Assembly: GCA_903854075.1 (NCBI GenBank)
Contig: CAINVI010000245.1
Span: 1-8,743, forward strand
DNA: 8,743 nucleotides
From: Candidatus Pollutiaquabacter sp.
Lineage (GTDB): Bacteria; Bacteroidota; Bacteroidia; AKYH767-A; 2013-40CM-41-45
Reading direction: 5' to 3'
Numbering within the stretch: position 1 is the stretch's first letter; every line of letters begins with the position of its first letter. The position numbers and the translations under genes are program-made. Shown one piece after another: positions 7,182 through 8,743 of this stretch. The notes under the pieces are model-generated. The model made no database searches. It was not told the origin of the DNA and saw only the letters and a list, made by a program, of their open reading frames with translations.

Positions 7182-7338
7182 GTTTTTTGAAGGGGATTCT
7201 TCGTGCCTGCAAGGGCCAGTTCCTACTTGAAAAGGAATGGCTTTTGGTTTTACCGTGTATTACTTAACATAATGTTTGACAAAGTAAGAATAGTTGAAAA
7301 TTATTTAGAGTTACTGCTTTTAACGCGTTGTTCGCGGG
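7182..7338. other. Divergent intergenic region between mtaB and the binding lipoprotein gene
   Basis: This is the largest gap between genes in the window (184 bp from start codon to start codon, 7168-7351). It must hold promoters for both directions. Apart from the two -7-like elements at its ends I see only a weak imperfect stem (TTCCT and AGGAA near 7231-7248) and an AT-rich middle (7255-7320). No tRNA, small RNA or riboswitch structure can be recognised by eye. Confidence 0.6.
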
Positions 7339-7346
7339 TAATTTTA
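7339..7346 (+). promoter_or_regulatory. Possible -7 promoter element for the binding lipoprotein gene
   Basis: TAATTTTA lies five bases before the ATG at 7352. It fits TAnnTTTG except for the last base, and it is the same octamer that sits four bases before the LysM gene. No convincing -33 TTG occurs at 19-21 bases upstream; only a run of T at 7318-7321 is near. The call rests on position and resemblance. Confidence 0.35.
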
Positions 7347-7351
7347 CGCGG

Positions 7352-8743
7352 ATGAAAGGCAGGTTTAGCTTTTGGCTTATTGGTTCGACGTTTGTTCTGG
7401 CGCTCTGTTTGCTGTGGTCCGGCTGCAGCACTAAAAAAGCAGATACCGGAAAAACAGTTTTCCGGTATAACGATGCCACGGGCATAACGAACCTTGATCC
7501 GGCTTTTTCCCGCGACCAGTCACATAACTGGGTTTGCCAGCAGCTTTATAACGGACTTGTTGAGCTGGATTCCAACCTGATTGTCCGTCCGAGCATAGCG
7601 TCGAATTGGTCGATTTCTGATGACCTTACTACTTATTTATTTACTTTACGTAAAGATGTTTATTTTACTGAAAATAAATTATTTATAAATAGCAATAAAA
7701 GCCGTTTATCGGCCCGTCTTGTAACTGCAAAGGATATGGTTTTCAGTCTGCAGCGATTGGTCGATCCGGAACTTGCTTCTCCCGGTTCCTGGGTGATGAA
7801 TTCGGTGGTCAAAGCCGCGGATGGACAGCTGACCGGTGTTCGGGCCTTGAACGACTCCACGGTTGAAATTCAACTCAACGGACCTAATCCGGCGTTCCTT
7901 TCCTTGTTGGCCATGCCGTATTGCTCTGTAGTTCCACAGGAAGTAGTACGTTATTACGGAAATGAATTTGGGCGAAATCCTTGTGGTACCGGACCGTTCA
8001 AGCTGGCGTTTTGGAAAGAAAATGTCCGGCTGATCTTGCACCGCAACGAGCATTATTTTGAAGTGTTGAATGGACAATCATTACCTTTTCTCGATGCGGT
8101 TGAAATCAGTTTTATCAACGATAAGCAAAGTGCCTTTATCGAATTCCTAAAAGGAAATTTGGATTTGCTTTCCGGTTTGGATCCTTCTTATAAAGATGAA
8201 CTGCTTACCGCCTCCGGCGAATTGCAACCCCGTCATCGCGGTAAGTTTCGGCTGCAAACGTTGCCCTACCTGAATACGGAATACCTGGGAATAGTCGTCG
8301 ATACGCAGGCAGCATCTACAACAAATTCTCCGTTACGGATACCCGCCGTTCGACAGGCCCTTAGTTATGGTTTCGACCGGGCATCTATGATGCTGTATCT
8401 GCGCAATAACATGGCCACGCCTGGCATTTATGGATTCGTTCCGCCCGGGTTGCCCTCCTTTTTAGCGGATACAAGCATTGGGTATAGCTATAATCCAGAT
8501 AAATCCCTGGAACTCTTGAAAGAAGCGGGCTTTCCGAATGGAAAAGGATTGCCTGAAATCGTGCTCAGCACTACATCGTCCTACCTCGACTTGTGTGAGT
8601 TTATCAAGAGTCAATGGGAAGCAATTGGTATCAACGTAAAGATTGATGTGAATCAGGCTGCGGTTCACCGTAAAATGGTCGCAGAGCAAAAGCTCACCTT
8701 TTTCCGCGGCTCCTGGATTGCCGACTATCCTGATGCGGAAAAT
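7352..8743 (+). CDS. Family 5 ABC solute-binding lipoprotein (peptide type), C-terminus cut off
   Basis: This is the first 464 residues of an extracytoplasmic solute-binding protein of family 5 (DppA/OppA-like), which captures peptides or similar ligands for an ABC importer. The frame stays open to the window end. A lipoprotein signal ends in WSGC, with Cys25 as the lipidation site; Trp at -3 is unusual, with Leu one place earlier. The mature start CSTKKA has no acidic run of the kind linked to surface export in some Bacteroidota. Family features are VTAKDMVFSLQRLVDPELASPGSW (in two parts, 124-137 and 138-147), CGTGPFKLAFW (211-221), VRQALSYGFDR (333-343) and WIADYPDAEN (455-464), a near-signature of the family. 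About 60-120 more residues are expected beyond the window. A 70-bp very AT-rich patch lies inside it (7631-7700). The ligand is unknown and no permease gene is in view. Confidence 0.92.
   Translation, partial: MKGRFSFWLIGSTFVLALCLLWSGCSTKKADTGKTVFRYNDATGITNLDPAFSRDQSHNWVCQQLYNGLVELDSNLIVRPSIASNWSISDDLTTYLFTLRKDVYFTENKLFINSNKSRLSARLVTAKDMVFSLQRLVDPELASPGSWVMNSVVKAADGQLTGVRALNDSTVEIQLNGPNPAFLSLLAMPYCSVVPQEVVRYYGNEFGRNPCGTGPFKLAFWKENVRLILHRNEHYFEVLNGQSLPFLDAVEISFINDKQSAFIEFLKGNLDLLSGLDPSYKDELLTASGELQPRHRGKFRLQTLPYLNTEYLGIVVDTQAASTTNSPLRIPAVRQALSYGFDRASMMLYLRNNMATPGIYGFVPPGLPSFLADTSIGYSYNPDKSLELLKEAGFPNGKGLPEIVLSTTSSYLDLCEFIKSQWEAIGINVKIDVNQAAVHRKMVAEQKLTFFRGSWIADYPDAEN
7631..7700. other. AT-rich patch with palindromes inside the binding-protein gene
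   Basis: Only 10 of these 70 bases are G or C, against roughly half in the flanking coding sequence. Inside lie a perfect 12-base palindrome CTTTACGTAAAG (7644-7655), an inverted repeat ATAAAT-T-ATTTAT (7674-7686) and the 10-base palindrome ATTTATAAAT (7681-7690). The reading frame continues through it as residues 94-117, and the protein still aligns by eye with family 5 relatives there, so it is not an obvious insertion. Confidence 0.5.

Noticed and set aside
7168..7212. TTG start at 7212 giving MtaB 15 more residues
   Set aside because: The ATG at 7167 sits right before the conserved HTLGCKLN opening, and an exact promoter element lies inside the proposed extension.
7271..7281. TAATGTTTG and TTGACA near 7272-7281 as promoter elements
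   Set aside because: The first has three rather than two bases between TA and TTTG, and the second has no -10 or -7 partner at proper spacing.
7706..8077. 123-codon minus-strand open frame
   Set aside because: It is antisense to the solute-binding protein gene, whose frame has clear family motifs, and its own translation resembles nothing I know.
1..8743. A dedicated novel system, CRISPR array, prophage or insertion sequence
   Set aside because: All long frames belong to known housekeeping, envelope or transport families; no direct-repeat arrays, transposase, integrase or terminal inverted repeats were seen.

Overview
The window looks like an ordinary chromosomal stretch of a member of the Bacteroidota, possibly near the Chitinophagales or Sphingobacteriia; the lower rank is a guess. 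Three things point that way. A TAnnTTTG-type promoter element sits directly before a start codon. The Lgt is long and carries the GRLGCQLSGDGDWG form of its signature. There is a secreted protein with two LysM domains and a C-terminal double-psi beta-barrel (DPBB)-like domain. Every gene falls into a known family. I see no mobile element, CRISPR array, tRNA, rRNA or defence module, and I did not find a new system.

Layout from left to right. On the minus strand, recR (624-1322) is followed 11 bp later by a family 2 glycosyltransferase that runs off the left edge (1-612, GTG start). On the plus strand, a sodium:solute symporter gene (1337-2800) starts only 14 bp from the recR ATG in the opposite direction. 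It is followed by the LysM protein (2838-3824). A hairpin with a T-tract fills the 23-bp convergent gap after it. Then comes a minus-strand group transcribed right to left: mtaB (7167-5839), lgt (5796-4642) and an inositol monophosphatase family gene (4645-3848). The last two overlap in ATGA. On the right, after a 184-bp divergent intergenic region, a plus-strand gene for a family 5 solute-binding lipoprotein (7352 onward) runs off the right edge.

The genes mix housekeeping and cell-envelope roles: DNA repair (RecR), tRNA modification (MtaB), lipoprotein lipidation (Lgt), envelope or peptidoglycan binding (LysM protein), glycan assembly (glycosyltransferase) and uptake (symporter, peptide-type binding lipoprotein). 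The binding lipoprotein would be a substrate of the Lgt encoded beside it, but that is true of any lipoprotein in the cell and does not by itself indicate a dedicated system.

The points most worth a second look are modest: the promoter element abutting mtaB, the tightly packed recR/symporter divergence with an unusually long RecR N-terminus, active-site differences in Lgt, loss of the catalytic Asp in the DPBB-like domain, and a 70-bp patch of about 14% GC with palindromes inside the binding-protein gene.
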